DNA from: CAVOKN01 sp963696505
GTDB taxonomy: Bacteria > Pseudomonadota > Gammaproteobacteria > Burkholderiales > Rhodocyclaceae
Direction: 5' to 3'
NCBI GenBank assembly: GCA_963696505.1
Contig: CAVOKN010000017.1
Location: 1-64,000, forward strand
DNA length: 64,000 nt
Below are positions 45,836 through 57,069 of this stretch, one piece after another (within the stretch, counting starts at the first letter, position 1; each line of letters starts with the position of its first letter). A model generated the notes under the pieces. That model searched no databases. It had not been told where the DNA came from and saw only the letters and a program-made list of their open reading frames with translations. The position numbers and the translations under genes were made by a program.

Positions 45836-46958
45836 TGCTCGCCGTCTCGTCGAGCAGTCGCACCACCGAGGCGACGATCTCGTCTGTGCCGACATCCTTG
45901 GTGCAGGCATGGGTGCCAGTGCGACAGTGGTAAGGCGCATTGAAGATGTGCGCGCAGGGAGCGCAGGGCAAATCGCGCTGAATGATCACCGCATGGGCGC
46001 CGAGCGGCCGGGTTTCTGCCATGTTGCAGGGCCCGGCCACGGAGACGAGCGGAATGCCCACTGCATCGGCCATGTAAGTGACGCCGGAATCGACCCCGAC
46101 ATAGACGGAAAACCGCGCCAGCAGAGCGGGTAACTCGGCGAGGCCTAGGCTTCCGGTCGCGTCAACTACCCGATCGCGATCGGACGCCGACGCGATCACC
46201 GCCGCAGCCTGCGGGCGATCGGCGGTGCTTCCCACAAGCACGATCCGCAATGCCGGATAGCGTGCGAGCAGGCCGTCGGCGACAGCGGCGATCTTGCCGG
46301 TCCCCAGTTCCTTCAGCTTGTTCGCGCTGGAAACGCCTATGCCGACCAGCGGTCCGGCGTCGTCGCCAAGCAGGGCGCTGACTTTTACTTCGGCGCCCGG
46401 TGCGGCATGAACCTCCTTGGCGCGGCTGCCGCCGCTCACGCCGAGTTGCGTCAGCAGGGCAAGGTAGGTGTCCTGGATCAGTCGATCCACCCGGTGTCGC
46501 TCCACTCCGCTCCAGAGATGTGCCGCGAGCCTGTAGGCCCGGCCGCAGAAGTTGGGCAGGACCGCCAGGCGGACGGGGATCAGCGCCCACAGGCTGCAAA
46601 TCGCGTAAGCAACGCCGACGTTGAGGCAGACCACGGCGTCGTAATGCCCGTTGCGAAGCCTCCGCGTCAGTTGCAGCTTTCCGGTCAGTCCCTTGAACTC
46701 GGCGGCGCTGGCCGTCAGAACCTTGGCGACGCGGGGATCGAGTTCCAGAAGCGGCCGGTTCATCGGATTGGCCAGAACATCGATCTCGGCCTGGGGATGG
46801 CGGTGCTTCAACTCGCGCAACACGGGCGTCGAGCACAAGAGGTCGCCGATCTTGGCCATCTGGATGACGAGGATGCGCTGCGGGCACAATGGCCGGCCAG
46901 CACCCGCCAGCACCCGCAGCAGCGGCGCGACGAGCAGGGTGAGCAGAACGTAGATCAT
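45822..46958 (-). CDS. Glycosyltransferase family 9
   Basis: A 378-aa GT9 enzyme with an N-terminal hydrophobic segment (MIYVLLTLLVAPLLRVLAGAG), then RILVIQMAKIGDLLCSTPVLREL and YVGVDSGVTYMADAVGIPLVSVAGP. C-terminal cysteines (PCAPCAHIF, YHCRTGTHACTKD) match other GT9 proteins that end in a Cys cluster. The start overlaps the upstream gene by four bases (ATGA). Confidence 0.88.
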   Translation of the reverse strand: MIYVLLTLLVAPLLRVLAGAGRPLCPQRILVIQMAKIGDLLCSTPVLRELKHRHPQAEIDVLANPMNRPLLELDPRVAKVLTASAAEFKGLTGKLQLTRRLRNGHYDAVVCLNVGVAYAICSLWALIPVRLAVLPNFCGRAYRLAAHLWSGVERHRVDRLIQDTYLALLTQLGVSGGSRAKEVHAAPGAEVKVSALLGDDAGPLVGIGVSSANKLKELGTGKIAAVADGLLARYPALRIVLVGSTADRPQAAAVIASASDRDRVVDATGSLGLAELPALLARFSVYVGVDSGVTYMADAVGIPLVSVAGPCNMAETRPLGAHAVIIQRDLPCAPCAHIFNAPYHCRTGTHACTKDVGTDEIVASVVRLLDETASNDSQ

Positions 46959-48148
46959 TCGCCTGCGGCCTCCTCCAGGATCGCCTCCACTCCACCGACA
47001 TAGCACTCGATGGAGTATTCCGCCAGCACCACGGCCCGGCCGGCCTCGCCAAGGCGGCGGCGTTCCCCTGGATGTTCGAGCAGATGGCGCAGGCGGCCGG
47101 CCAGGGCGTCCCAATCGCCATAGGGGTAGAGCAGGCCGGTGTCATTAGGCCGAACCAGCTCGCGGGACCCCACCACGTCGGACGCGACGACCGGCTTGCC
47201 AAGCAGCATGGCCTCCAGGATGGTACGGGGCAGCCCTTCCTTGGCGGAGGCCAGCACCAGGATGTCCATCGCCGCCACCCAGGGCAGCGGCGCCTTCTGG
47301 AAGCCCGCGAAAGTGACGCGATCCTGGAGCTTCAATTGCTGCACCAGAGCCTCCAGCGCGGGCTGCTCCGGGCCCTCGCCCACAAGCAGCAGGTGAAAGG
47401 GGACGGCGCCACGCTCGCGCACCGCGGCAGCAGCGCGCAGAAGGTGGTCGTTGGACTTGCGCGCCACGAGCGAGCCGACGCTGCCGATCACGACCGCGCC
47501 AGGCGCCACGCTCGGGACCTCGACCGGATCGGGCAGGGCCTGGCGGCCGTCGATGGCGTTATGCACCACGGCGCACTTGCCAGGCTCCACGCCCTGGCGC
47601 ACGAGTGAGTCGGCCACCCCCTGGGAAACGCAGATCACGCGCCGGGCGTTGCGGTTGACCGCGGCGGTCTCCTCCGGCTTGAGCGTGACGTCGATGCGGC
47701 AATGCTGGACCACGGGCACGCCAGCGGCCTCGGCGGCAAGGTAGCCCTCCAAGTTCGAGGCCGGCTGGTTGTTCAGGTAGAGCAGATCGAAACAGCCCTC
47801 CCGCAGGCGCCGCGCGATGCGTCTGGCATTGGGCAGGATGCGCCAGCGGCGGTCGATGGCATGTACTGCATCGCGCCGCCAGTCGCGCTGCCAGCCCAGC
47901 AGCCCGCGGGCGAGTTCCTTGCCCAGCTTGGCAGCCAGGGGCTGGCGCGGCTGGGCCTGGAATTCCAGCGGGATGCCGAGTGCGGCGAGTTCATGCTTGA
48001 GATCGGAATCGCCCTTGCGGTAGTTGTAGTAGAAGAGGGCGGTAAGGTCGAAGCGGCGTCGGTCGATGCGCTTCACCAGTTCGATCAGGCTGTTGGTGCC
48101 GCCGCCCCATTCCTTGCCGGTGTCGAGGACGAGGATGCGCCGGGTCAC
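46955..48148 (-). CDS. Glycosyltransferase family 4
   Basis: A 397-aa GT-B retaining glycosyltransferase. The glycine-rich N-terminal loop is GKEWGGGTNSLIEL, and the donor-binding EX7E motif is in ASAKEGLPRTILEAMLLGKPVVASDVVG. The start is GTG at 48148, overlapping the previous stop. It may extend the inner core or O-chain. The sugar is unknown. Confidence 0.9.
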   Translation of the reverse strand: MTRRILVLDTGKEWGGGTNSLIELVKRIDRRRFDLTALFYYNYRKGDSDLKHELAALGIPLEFQAQPRQPLAAKLGKELARGLLGWQRDWRRDAVHAIDRRWRILPNARRIARRLREGCFDLLYLNNQPASNLEGYLAAEAAGVPVVQHCRIDVTLKPEETAAVNRNARRVICVSQGVADSLVRQGVEPGKCAVVHNAIDGRQALPDPVEVPSVAPGAVVIGSVGSLVARKSNDHLLRAAAAVRERGAVPFHLLLVGEGPEQPALEALVQQLKLQDRVTFAGFQKAPLPWVAAMDILVLASAKEGLPRTILEAMLLGKPVVASDVVGSRELVRPNDTGLLYPYGDWDALAGRLRHLLEHPGERRRLGEAGRAVVLAEYSIECYVGGVEAILEEAAGE

Positions 48149-49269
48149 AGCGGCACCTGCGCTTTCGTGAGGATACGTTCCACTCCTTCGAGCACCTCGT
48201 CCACGCCTATCCGCGCGATGCAGGACGGGTCGTCCGACTTGCTGCGCACCCGTGCCTCGCAGGGCCGGTGGATCGTGAGGTGGCGATCGAGATCGTAGGC
48301 CGGTCCGGAGATGCGCGGATCGGAGATCGCGAACAGACCGACGATGGGCGTATTCACCGCGACGGCGACATGCAGGGTCCCCGTGTCGCCAGTCACCAGG
48401 ACAGCCAGCCGTTCGATCAATGCCGGCAGTAGCGGCAGCGGTACTTCACCCGCCAGGACAATCGCCATCGCCCCTATGCATTCGGCAATTCCGCTGCAAT
48501 ACGCGGCCTCGGATGCCGAGCCGGTGAGGATGAAGCGGCATCCCGGATGGCGGTGCTCAAGGCCCTGCGCCAGTTCCACGAATCGCTGGGCAGGCCACAT
48601 GCGGCCGCGGCTGGAGGCTCCGGTTTGCAGACCGATCAGCAGGGTGCCCGGGGCGATGCCACGGCCTGCCAGCAGCGCGGCGACGGCGGCTCGGTCCTTG
48701 TCGCCGATGGGGAGTTCCATCCTGGCATCCTTGGGGTCGGCGCCAGCCAACTGTGCGACCCGCAGCCGCTGCGCGTAGCCGCTGCCCAGATCGGCCCAGC
48801 CCAGCACGGGCTCCGGGTTCGCGAGAAGGAAGCGGAAACGACTGGTGTTGGGCAGCTTGAAAATGAAGGGGATGCCGGCGAGATAGGCCATGGGCGTGGC
48901 CTGCGGCTCGTTGCCGTGGAGGATCAGGGCGAGATCGAAACGCTCGCGGCGCAGCGACGCGATGGTAAGGAAGAAGTGACGCCATCCGCCGTGATAGGGG
49001 ATCGCGGCGTCCAGTTGCGGCATGCGGGCGAACAGCGCCACGTATGCGGCGTGGAAGTGGCCGACGATGCGCGCCTCGGGATAGCGCCGGCGCACGGCGC
49101 AGACCGCGGCGCTGGACATCACCGCGTCGCCCAGCGCCGTGGTTGACACCAGGAGGATGCGCCGCACTGCCGCCGGATCGAAGGCGGCCGCCGAAGTGTC
49201 GCGCCGGTCGAAGCGTTTGAACACGCGCAGCAGGTGGTAGAGCAGCGATTCGCGCAGTCGCAGCCGCAT
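48145..49269 (-). CDS. Glycosyltransferase family 9 (ADP-heptose transferase-like)
   Basis: A 374-aa GT9 enzyme with ILLVSTTALGDAVMSSAAVCAVRRRYP and TGDTGTLHVAVAVNTPIVGLFAISDP. ADP-heptose is the common donor of this family. It follows the polysaccharide deacetylase gene by three bases and overlaps the GT4 gene by four. Confidence 0.88.
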   Translation of the reverse strand: MRLRLRESLLYHLLRVFKRFDRRDTSAAAFDPAAVRRILLVSTTALGDAVMSSAAVCAVRRRYPEARIVGHFHAAYVALFARMPQLDAAIPYHGGWRHFFLTIASLRRERFDLALILHGNEPQATPMAYLAGIPFIFKLPNTSRFRFLLANPEPVLGWADLGSGYAQRLRVAQLAGADPKDARMELPIGDKDRAAVAALLAGRGIAPGTLLIGLQTGASSRGRMWPAQRFVELAQGLEHRHPGCRFILTGSASEAAYCSGIAECIGAMAIVLAGEVPLPLLPALIERLAVLVTGDTGTLHVAVAVNTPIVGLFAISDPRISGPAYDLDRHLTIHRPCEARVRSKSDDPSCIARIGVDEVLEGVERILTKAQVPL

Positions 49270-49272
49270 GGA

Positions 49273-50091
49273 TCAATCGCCGCGCAGCCGCGTGTAGACG
49301 CCGCCGATTACGGGGTGACGATAAAGCCACAGGCGGGAGGCGAACCAGCCGCCCGCTTTGTCCTTGACCACGATGCGGCGGATGACCTCGGCGGGTGAGT
49401 GGGGCAGATTGACGCCCTTCTCCACCGTGTACAGGTAGCGGAAGCCGTTGTCCTGGGCCACGCGCCGGTAGTCGGCGTCGTAGTAGCCCTGGGGCCAGCA
49501 CAGGTGAGCGCTGGCCGCCCCCAGGTGCGAGGCGAGGGTCGCGCGCGAGCGGTCCAGGTCGCGTGCCAGAGCCTCACGGCGTGCGGTGGCATCGGCGATG
49601 CGCTGGTCCCAGCGCGTGTGGGTATGCGTATGGGAATGGAACTCGAAGCTGCCGGCGGCGTGCATCGCCTCCACCTCGGCCCAGCGCAGCATGACCCGGT
49701 CGGTTTCGCCCGTGGCGACGAACGCCATGCATTGCCGGTGATCGGGACACTCGGGCTGGACCCCGTCGCCCCCCGCCTGCGGCCGCGCCGGGCCGTCGCC
49801 GATCCAGCCGGTGACGAGGAATATCGCCGCCCTGAGGCCGTAGTCCGACAGCACCGGATGGGCGTGCACGTAGTTGTCGAGGTAGCCGTCGTCGAAAGTG
49901 ATCAGCACGCTCTTGTCCGGCACCGGATTGCCGGCCAGGAAAACCGCCAGGTCGTCGCAGCCGACGGTACGGTAGCCGTGGCGCGCAAGCCAGCCCATCT
50001 GGGCGCGGAAGGTCGCGGGGGAAACCGTCACCAGTCCCGGATTCGGGCTGACGTGGTGATACATCAGCACGGGCAGCGCCCGGGCACTCAC
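49273..50091 (-). CDS. Polysaccharide deacetylase (NodB-like)
   Basis: A 272-aa carbohydrate esterase 4. The metal motifs ITFDDGYLDN and HSHTHTHTRW and the late LCWPQGYYD are present. It removes N- or O-acetyl groups from a sugar polymer. No signal peptide is seen (MSARALPVLMYHHVS), so it may act on a cytoplasmic lipid-linked intermediate, which fits a core or O-antigen modification. The start is GTG at 50091 and overlaps the previous gene. Confidence 0.9.
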   Translation of the reverse strand: MSARALPVLMYHHVSPNPGLVTVSPATFRAQMGWLARHGYRTVGCDDLAVFLAGNPVPDKSVLITFDDGYLDNYVHAHPVLSDYGLRAAIFLVTGWIGDGPARPQAGGDGVQPECPDHRQCMAFVATGETDRVMLRWAEVEAMHAAGSFEFHSHTHTHTRWDQRIADATARREALARDLDRSRATLASHLGAASAHLCWPQGYYDADYRRVAQDNGFRYLYTVEKGVNLPHSPAEVIRRIVVKDKAGGWFASRLWLYRHPVIGGVYTRLRGD

Positions 50092-51176
50092 CGGCGCCCC
50101 CGCAGCAGCCGCTCGTAGAGTGCCAGCATGCGCTCCCCCATGCGCTCGACGGTATGCTCAGCGAGCACCCACTCGCGGCCGGCGCCGCCCATGGCGCGGC
50201 GCCGCCTCTCGTCCTGGGCCAGGGCGATGATGGCGTGGGCAAGGGAGCGGGGATCGCGGGCGGGCACCAGCAGTCCGGTTTCCCCCTCGCGCATGGTCTC
50301 CGGCACGCCACCGACCCGGGTGCCGATGACCGGGATGCCCATCGCCTGGGCCTCCAGGTAGGAGGTTCCCAGCGCCTCTTCGTGGGTAGGCAGGACGAAC
50401 ACATCGAAGGATTTGAGCAGCTCTGGCACGTCGCGCCGCAGGCCGAGCAGGCGCACCCGCCCTTCGAGGCCCCGCTCGGCGATTGCACGGCTCAGGTTGT
50501 CGTGCTGCGGCCCGTCGCCGGCGAACACGAACTGCGCCTGCGGGACCGCCGACAGCACTTCCGGGACAGCATCGAGCAGGTCCAGATGGCCCTTCTTCGC
50601 CCTCAGGATCGCCACCGTTCCGATCAGCAGCGCCGCGTCCGGGAGCGCCAGTTCCTGGCGCAGCCCGCCGGCGACAGTGGCGGGATCGAAGCGCCGGGTG
50701 TCGACCCCGGTGGAAACCGTGCTGACGCGATCCGCCGGAACGCCGGCACCTATCAGATAGGCGCGCACTGCCTCGCTCACCGCCACCACATGGTCGGGCA
50801 GGAAGCTGTAGGTGCTGCGGGAAGTGATCGGCAGGATAAGGTGGCGCGTGCGCACCACCAGGGGCCGCCGCCGCACGAGGCGCGCCCCCAGACCGGCAAG
50901 AAAGGTGTCGCGGCCGCTGTGGGTGTTGACGACGTCCGCGCCGTGGCGCCGCATCGCCGCCGCGAGCCGGGCGACCGCCGGCAGGTCCGCGTTGCTGCGC
51001 ATCGCCATGGTATGCACGGGAAAGTCCAGTTCCCTACCACGCGCCGCCAGCCGGCTTTGGGGCTGGCAGGCGAAGGCGAGCTCGACGCCGCGGCCGCGCA
51101 ATTGCAGCGCCTCTTGGACGGTGCGGTTCTCCTGTCCGCCCCAGCCCTTCGAGCTTTCCGTATGCAGGACTTTCAC
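50088..51176 (-). CDS. Glycosyltransferase family 4
   Basis: A GT-B enzyme of 362 aa, starting at GTG 51176 (VKVLHTESSKGWGGQENRTVQEA), because the upstream codons look non-coding and GGCAGGGGC lies before it. The donor-site motif is HEEALGTSYLEAQAMGIPVIGTRVGG. It lies between msbA and the deacetylase. The donor and acceptor sugars are unknown. Confidence 0.88.
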   Translation of the reverse strand: MKVLHTESSKGWGGQENRTVQEALQLRGRGVELAFACQPQSRLAARGRELDFPVHTMAMRSNADLPAVARLAAAMRRHGADVVNTHSGRDTFLAGLGARLVRRRPLVVRTRHLILPITSRSTYSFLPDHVVAVSEAVRAYLIGAGVPADRVSTVSTGVDTRRFDPATVAGGLRQELALPDAALLIGTVAILRAKKGHLDLLDAVPEVLSAVPQAQFVFAGDGPQHDNLSRAIAERGLEGRVRLLGLRRDVPELLKSFDVFVLPTHEEALGTSYLEAQAMGIPVIGTRVGGVPETMREGETGLLVPARDPRSLAHAIIALAQDERRRRAMGGAGREWVLAEHTVERMGERMLALYERLLRGRR

Positions 51177-51189
51177 CGAGCCCCTGCCC

Positions 51190-52956
<1,767 letters not shown>

Positions 52957-52999
52957 GGTGGGGCGGCGTGGCCGGGGTTGGCCGGGGCGAAGCGCAAAA

Positions 53000-54160
53000 T
53001 TATAGCCGAGGGGTGTTCCCGTCCCGGGGCCGTGCCGTGAGGCTGCGGTAAAGATCGGCAAGCTGCCGGGCCATTGCTTCCGGCGTCAGATGTTCCACCG
53101 CGGCACGTGCCCGCGGGCGCATCGCCGCTGCGACGCCGGGGACGGTGAGGCGCCCCAGGGCATCGGCCATGGCCGGAACGTCGCCGGCCTCGACCAGATG
53201 GCCGCTCGCCCCGTCCTCGATCAGTTCCGCGACGCCGCTGCTGCGGCTCGCCAGCACCGGCAGACCGCTCGCCAGCGCTTCCAGCGCGGCGTTCGGCAGC
53301 GGGTCGTAGAGACTGGGCAGTGCGAAGACGTCGGCGGCTCCCAGCCAGGGACGCACGTCCTGCTGCGGGCCGAGAAATCGCAACCGGGCGGCTACCCCCC
53401 GGTGCTGCGCCTGCGCGCGGTAGCGCTGCTCCTTGCGATCTGCGCCGACGATCCACAGCTCGGCGCGGCCGGGCAGCAGGGCGATCGCATCGACCAGGGC
53501 GGCGACACCCTTGCGCTCAAAGCCTGATCCGACATAGAGGATCACCGGCGTGTCGTTCGCGACGCCCAGTCCGGCGCGCACGGCTACCCTGTGCTCGACG
53601 GCGAGCCGCGGATGGAAGGCCTCGCCATCGACCCCGTTGTAGATGACATGCAGTTTGCCGGCGGCGACCCCGAAGCGTCGCGCGATGTCCGCCCGCACCA
53701 TGTGCGAGTTGCAGATCACCGCCTTCAGGCGCGGGTCGCCGAACATGCGCCGCTCCTGCGCCAGGGTGTAGCGGTGCCAGGGGTTGAGCCGGATGCCGAG
53801 CCGTCCCGCCGGGCCGCGCACCGCCATCAGCCGTTCCAGCCAGGTGGCATGGACGCCGTCGCCGGCGCGGTAGATGTCGCAGCCGGGGATGCGTTCGTGG
53901 CTCTGGACCAGGTCGAAACGTCCGCCCGCGACCTTGCGCCGCACGCAGCGGGCGAAGCCCCAGTCGCGCCAAAGTCGGCCGAGGTGGAAGGGGTTGCACA
54001 GGGCGATGTCGTGCTGCGGCGAACCCGACCACCGGCGCGTGATCAGCGTCAGCGCGACGGGCTGGTCAGCCAGCGCGGCCATGGCCCGCTCGACGAAGCG
54101 CTCGGCGCCGCCGTAGGGGTTGTAGCGCTGACGTACCAGGGCAAGCCCGATCGGCGTCAC
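53000..54160 (-). CDS. Glycosyltransferase family 4 (WaaG-like)
   Basis: A 386-aa GT-B enzyme. IGLALVRQRYNPYGGAERFVERAM resembles the WaaG/RfaG group that adds the first outer-core hexose. SHERIPGCDIYRAGDGVHATWLERL and PSLYDPLPNAALEALASGLPVLAS are conserved. The start is GTG at 54160, overlapping the previous gene by four bases (GTGA). The specific glucosyl role is inferred. Confidence 0.88.
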   Translation of the reverse strand: MTPIGLALVRQRYNPYGGAERFVERAMAALADQPVALTLITRRWSGSPQHDIALCNPFHLGRLWRDWGFARCVRRKVAGGRFDLVQSHERIPGCDIYRAGDGVHATWLERLMAVRGPAGRLGIRLNPWHRYTLAQERRMFGDPRLKAVICNSHMVRADIARRFGVAAGKLHVIYNGVDGEAFHPRLAVEHRVAVRAGLGVANDTPVILYVGSGFERKGVAALVDAIALLPGRAELWIVGADRKEQRYRAQAQHRGVAARLRFLGPQQDVRPWLGAADVFALPSLYDPLPNAALEALASGLPVLASRSSGVAELIEDGASGHLVEAGDVPAMADALGRLTVPGVAAAMRPRARAAVEHLTPEAMARQLADLYRSLTARPRDGNTPRL

Positions 54161-55242
54161 GGCGCGGCGTCGAACTTGTCCAGCGCATCGAGCACTGCGG
54201 CCACCGGCAGGGCGCTCAGGCATTCGGACAGTTTGCCGCCGCCGCAGCCGTCTATGCCGCAGGGACGGCAGGGATGGGCTGGGCTCGCCAGCAGCATGTG
54301 GGGCACGCCCCAGGGCCCCCACTCCAGTTCGCCGGACGGGCCGAACAGGGCAACGGTGGGCGTGCCCACGGCCGCCGCGATATGCATCGGCGCCGAATCC
54401 ACGCCGACGAAGGCCCGCGCCCGAGCGCTGAGCGCGGCGAGTTCCTTGAGCGACAGCTGACCGGCGAGATCGACCACCGGCACACTAGCGGCGGCGACGA
54501 TGCGCGCCACCATGTCGCGCTCCCGCGGATCGGGGGCGGCGGTGAGAACCACGCGCTCGCCGCGCTTGGCCAGCGCGGCGACGAGCTCGGCATTGCGCTC
54601 CACCGGCCAGCACTTGAACAGCCAGCGCGAGGCGGGATGGAGATGGATGAAGCCCTTGGGCTGCAGGCCCCGGTCGGCGAGCAAGGCAGTCACGCGCTCG
54701 TCAGCCTGGGCACCGGGCACGAGAGTCAGGGCACGTTCTCCGCCGCTGGGGTAGAGGCCGATGCGGCGCAGGGCGTCGAGGTTGCGTTCGACCATGTGCC
54801 GATGGGCGTTCGACGGCTTGCCGTAGAAATGGCTGAAGGCCCCTCGCCACAGGCGCTGCGCGCCGCCTAGCCGCGGTGCGACGCTGAAGCGCGGCCGCAG
54901 GAGGCGGCTCAGCCAGGCCCCACGCTTGTGCTCGGTGAGATGGACGATCAGGTCGTAGCGCCGATCGCGCAGCGCCCGCAGCAGGCCCAATTCACCGCGC
55001 AATTGTGCGGGCGCGCCCGCGTTCTTCCAGCCACGGTCGATGGTGTGTACCTGCGCGATGGCGGGATGCAGGGTCAACATCGGCGCCGTGTCCGAATACA
55101 CCAGCGCATCGATTTCGAGCTGCGGGGCGTGGTTCTTCAGCACCGTGAACACCGGCGAGGCGAGCAGCACGTCGCCGTGATGGCGCAGCTTGATCACCAG
55201 TGCGCGCCTGAGTTCGGCGAGGGGTACGGGGTCGTCGACCAT
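54157..55242 (-). CDS. LPS heptosyltransferase, WaaQ/RfaQ-like (GT9)
   Basis: A 361-aa GT9 enzyme: RALVIKLRHHGDVLLASPVFTVLKNHAP is the diagnostic start of the heptosyltransferase III group. HPASRWLFKCWP and FVGVDSAPMHIAAAVGTPTVALFGPSG are donor-site motifs, and a C-terminal CRPCGIDGCGG cluster is present. It is the first gene of the nine-gene run. ATG 55242 is chosen over the in-frame GTG at 55251. Confidence 0.9.
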   Translation of the reverse strand: MVDDPVPLAELRRALVIKLRHHGDVLLASPVFTVLKNHAPQLEIDALVYSDTAPMLTLHPAIAQVHTIDRGWKNAGAPAQLRGELGLLRALRDRRYDLIVHLTEHKRGAWLSRLLRPRFSVAPRLGGAQRLWRGAFSHFYGKPSNAHRHMVERNLDALRRIGLYPSGGERALTLVPGAQADERVTALLADRGLQPKGFIHLHPASRWLFKCWPVERNAELVAALAKRGERVVLTAAPDPRERDMVARIVAAASVPVVDLAGQLSLKELAALSARARAFVGVDSAPMHIAAAVGTPTVALFGPSGELEWGPWGVPHMLLASPAHPCRPCGIDGCGGGKLSECLSALPVAAVLDALDKFDAAP

Positions 55243-55301
55243 GGCGCGCACGATAGCAAATCCGCCTGCGATCCCGAAATCCGGCGGGCTAGAATCCGGC
55301 C

Positions 55302-56168
55302 ATGGTCTGGCTGCCCTTCCTCTTGCTCGCCGTGCTTCTGGCGCTGCCCGCGCTGCCGCTGCGTGCCGAAGTGATTGCCACCGACGACGCCGGCCGCAAA
55401 GTCAGCTTCCAGCAAGCGCCTCGGCGCATCGTCAGCCTCGCACCCCATGCCACCGAACTGCTGTTCGCCGCCGGGGCCGGTGCGCGGGTGGTCGGAGTCG
55501 CGGCTTACAGCGACTTTCCGCCCGAGGCGGCGCGCCTGCCTCAGGTGGGCGATGCCCATGCGCTGGATCTGGAGCGCATCGTCGCGCTGCGGCCGGACCT
55601 GGTGGTGGCCTGGCTTTCCGGCAACAGTCGGCAGCAGGTGGAAAAACTCGCCGGGCGCGGCATTGCGGTCTTCTACAGCGAGCCGGCGCGGGCCGAGGAG
55701 GTGGCTACCAATCTGGAGCGGCTGGGCGAACTGGCGGGCAGCGGCGAGGCTGGCCGCGGCGCCGCGAACCGTTTCCGCGGCGAGCTGGTCGAATTGGAGC
55801 AGGCTTACCGCGCCGCCGCGCCGGTAAAAGTTTTCTACGAGATCTGGCACCAACCCCTGATGACCCTCAACGGCCGCCATTTTGTGAGCGACGTGCTGGC
55901 ACGCTGCGGCGCGCGCAACGTATTCGCCGACCTGCCGGCACTGGTTCCAACGGTGTCGCTGGAGGCGGTGATCGCCGCCGCGCCCCAGGTGATCGCGAGC
56001 GGTGCCGGCGAGTCGGCGCTCGCGGCGTGGCGAGCGCGGCGCGAGATTCCGGCGGTGCGCGACGGCCGGCTGTGCACGGTCGATGCGGTGCGCATGCACC
56101 GACCCGGGCCGCGGCTGGTCGGCGCGGCAAGGGAGCTTTGCGGCTGCATCGCGGGGGCGCGGCCTTGA
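55302..56168 (+). CDS. Periplasmic cobalamin-binding protein BtuF-like
   Basis: A 288-aa substrate-binding protein of the helical-backbone class. A signal peptide (LPFLLLAVLLALPALPLRAE) is followed by PRRIVSLAPHATELLFAAGAG, RPDLVVAWLSGNS and YEIWHQPLMTLNGRHFVSDVL, which match BtuF. BtuCD is not adjacent. A siderophore or cobinamide ligand cannot be excluded. I looked for a cobalamin riboswitch in the 59-bp gap upstream and found no room for one. Confidence 0.85.
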   Translation: MVWLPFLLLAVLLALPALPLRAEVIATDDAGRKVSFQQAPRRIVSLAPHATELLFAAGAGARVVGVAAYSDFPPEAARLPQVGDAHALDLERIVALRPDLVVAWLSGNSRQQVEKLAGRGIAVFYSEPARAEEVATNLERLGELAGSGEAGRGAANRFRGELVELEQAYRAAAPVKVFYEIWHQPLMTLNGRHFVSDVLARCGARNVFADLPALVPTVSLEAVIAAAPQVIASGAGESALAAWRARREIPAVRDGRLCTVDAVRMHRPGPRLVGAARELCGCIAGARP

Positions 56169-57058
56169 GGTCGGCGCGGGCGCTCCTGCTCGCCGGCGCA
56201 GTCCTGCTGGCCGCGGCCTGCAGCGCGGTGCAGTTCGGCTACGGCCAGCTAGACCGCATCATCTACTGGTATGTGGACGACTACCTGCCCCTCAGCCCCG
56301 AGCAGGGGGCGGCGCTCAAACCGCGCATCGCCCGCCTGGTGCAGTGGCACTGCACCACCCAGCTTCCCGCCTACACGGCGTGGCTGCGGGCGGTTCAGTC
56401 GGATCTGCTCGCGGCCGCGGCGCCGGAGCGGCTGGACCGACGCGCCGACGAGGCGGTCGGCTTCCTGCGGGAGATCGGCGGCGCCCTCGCCCCGGACGCG
56501 GCCCAGCTTCTGGCGCAGGCTACGCCGCAGCAGGTCGCGGCGATGTTCGAGGCGATGGAGAAGCGCAGCCGCGAGTACCGGGAAGAGTGGGTAGACGTCT
56601 CGCCCCGCGACATCGCGCGCAAGCGCGACAAGCGCATGCGCGCGCGTGTCGAGGGCTGGGTCGGCCCGCTCAATGCGGCCCAGGAACGGGCGCTGGAGCG
56701 CTGGTCGAGCAGCCTGGAGCCGACCGGCGCCAGCTTCCTTGAAAGCCGCCAGCGCTGGCAGGCGGCGCTGCGCAGGGCGCTGGAGCGGCGCGGCAATCCC
56801 GCCGCCTTTGGCGAGGACATCCGGACGCTGTTCGCCCGTCCCGACACGGTCTGGAGCCCCGATTACCTGCGCGTCGCGCAGGCCAACCGGCTGCGGACCA
56901 TGGAGCTGCTGGCGGCGCTGGCCGCCTCGCTGGACGAGGCTCAGCGACGCCACCTGGAACTGGAGGTCAGTGTCACCGCAGGGGATTTCGACAAGCTGGC
57001 CTGCACCGGCGGGACGCCCAGGTTCGGTTCGATTCCGCAGGCGCTCGCCTGGCGCTGA
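56165..57058 (+). CDS. DUF6279-family lipoprotein
   Basis: A 297-aa outer-membrane-type lipoprotein. The signal ends in a lipobox LAAAC. LDRIIYWYVDDYLPLSPEQGAALKPRI and WHCTTQLPAYTAWLR are hallmarks of the family, and the rest is helical. TTG 56165 overlaps the BtuF-like stop and is the best start. The function is unknown. Confidence 0.85.
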   Translation: MRSARALLLAGAVLLAAACSAVQFGYGQLDRIIYWYVDDYLPLSPEQGAALKPRIARLVQWHCTTQLPAYTAWLRAVQSDLLAAAAPERLDRRADEAVGFLREIGGALAPDAAQLLAQATPQQVAAMFEAMEKRSREYREEWVDVSPRDIARKRDKRMRARVEGWVGPLNAAQERALERWSSSLEPTGASFLESRQRWQAALRRALERRGNPAAFGEDIRTLFARPDTVWSPDYLRVAQANRLRTMELLAALAASLDEAQRRHLELEVSVTAGDFDKLACTGGTPRFGSIPQALAWR

Positions 57059-57069
57059 CTTTCACGCGC

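Noticed and set aside
55243..55301. Cobalamin riboswitch before the BtuF-like gene
   Set aside because: Only 59 bases separate the divergent genes, too short for the aptamer, and no B12-box is seen.
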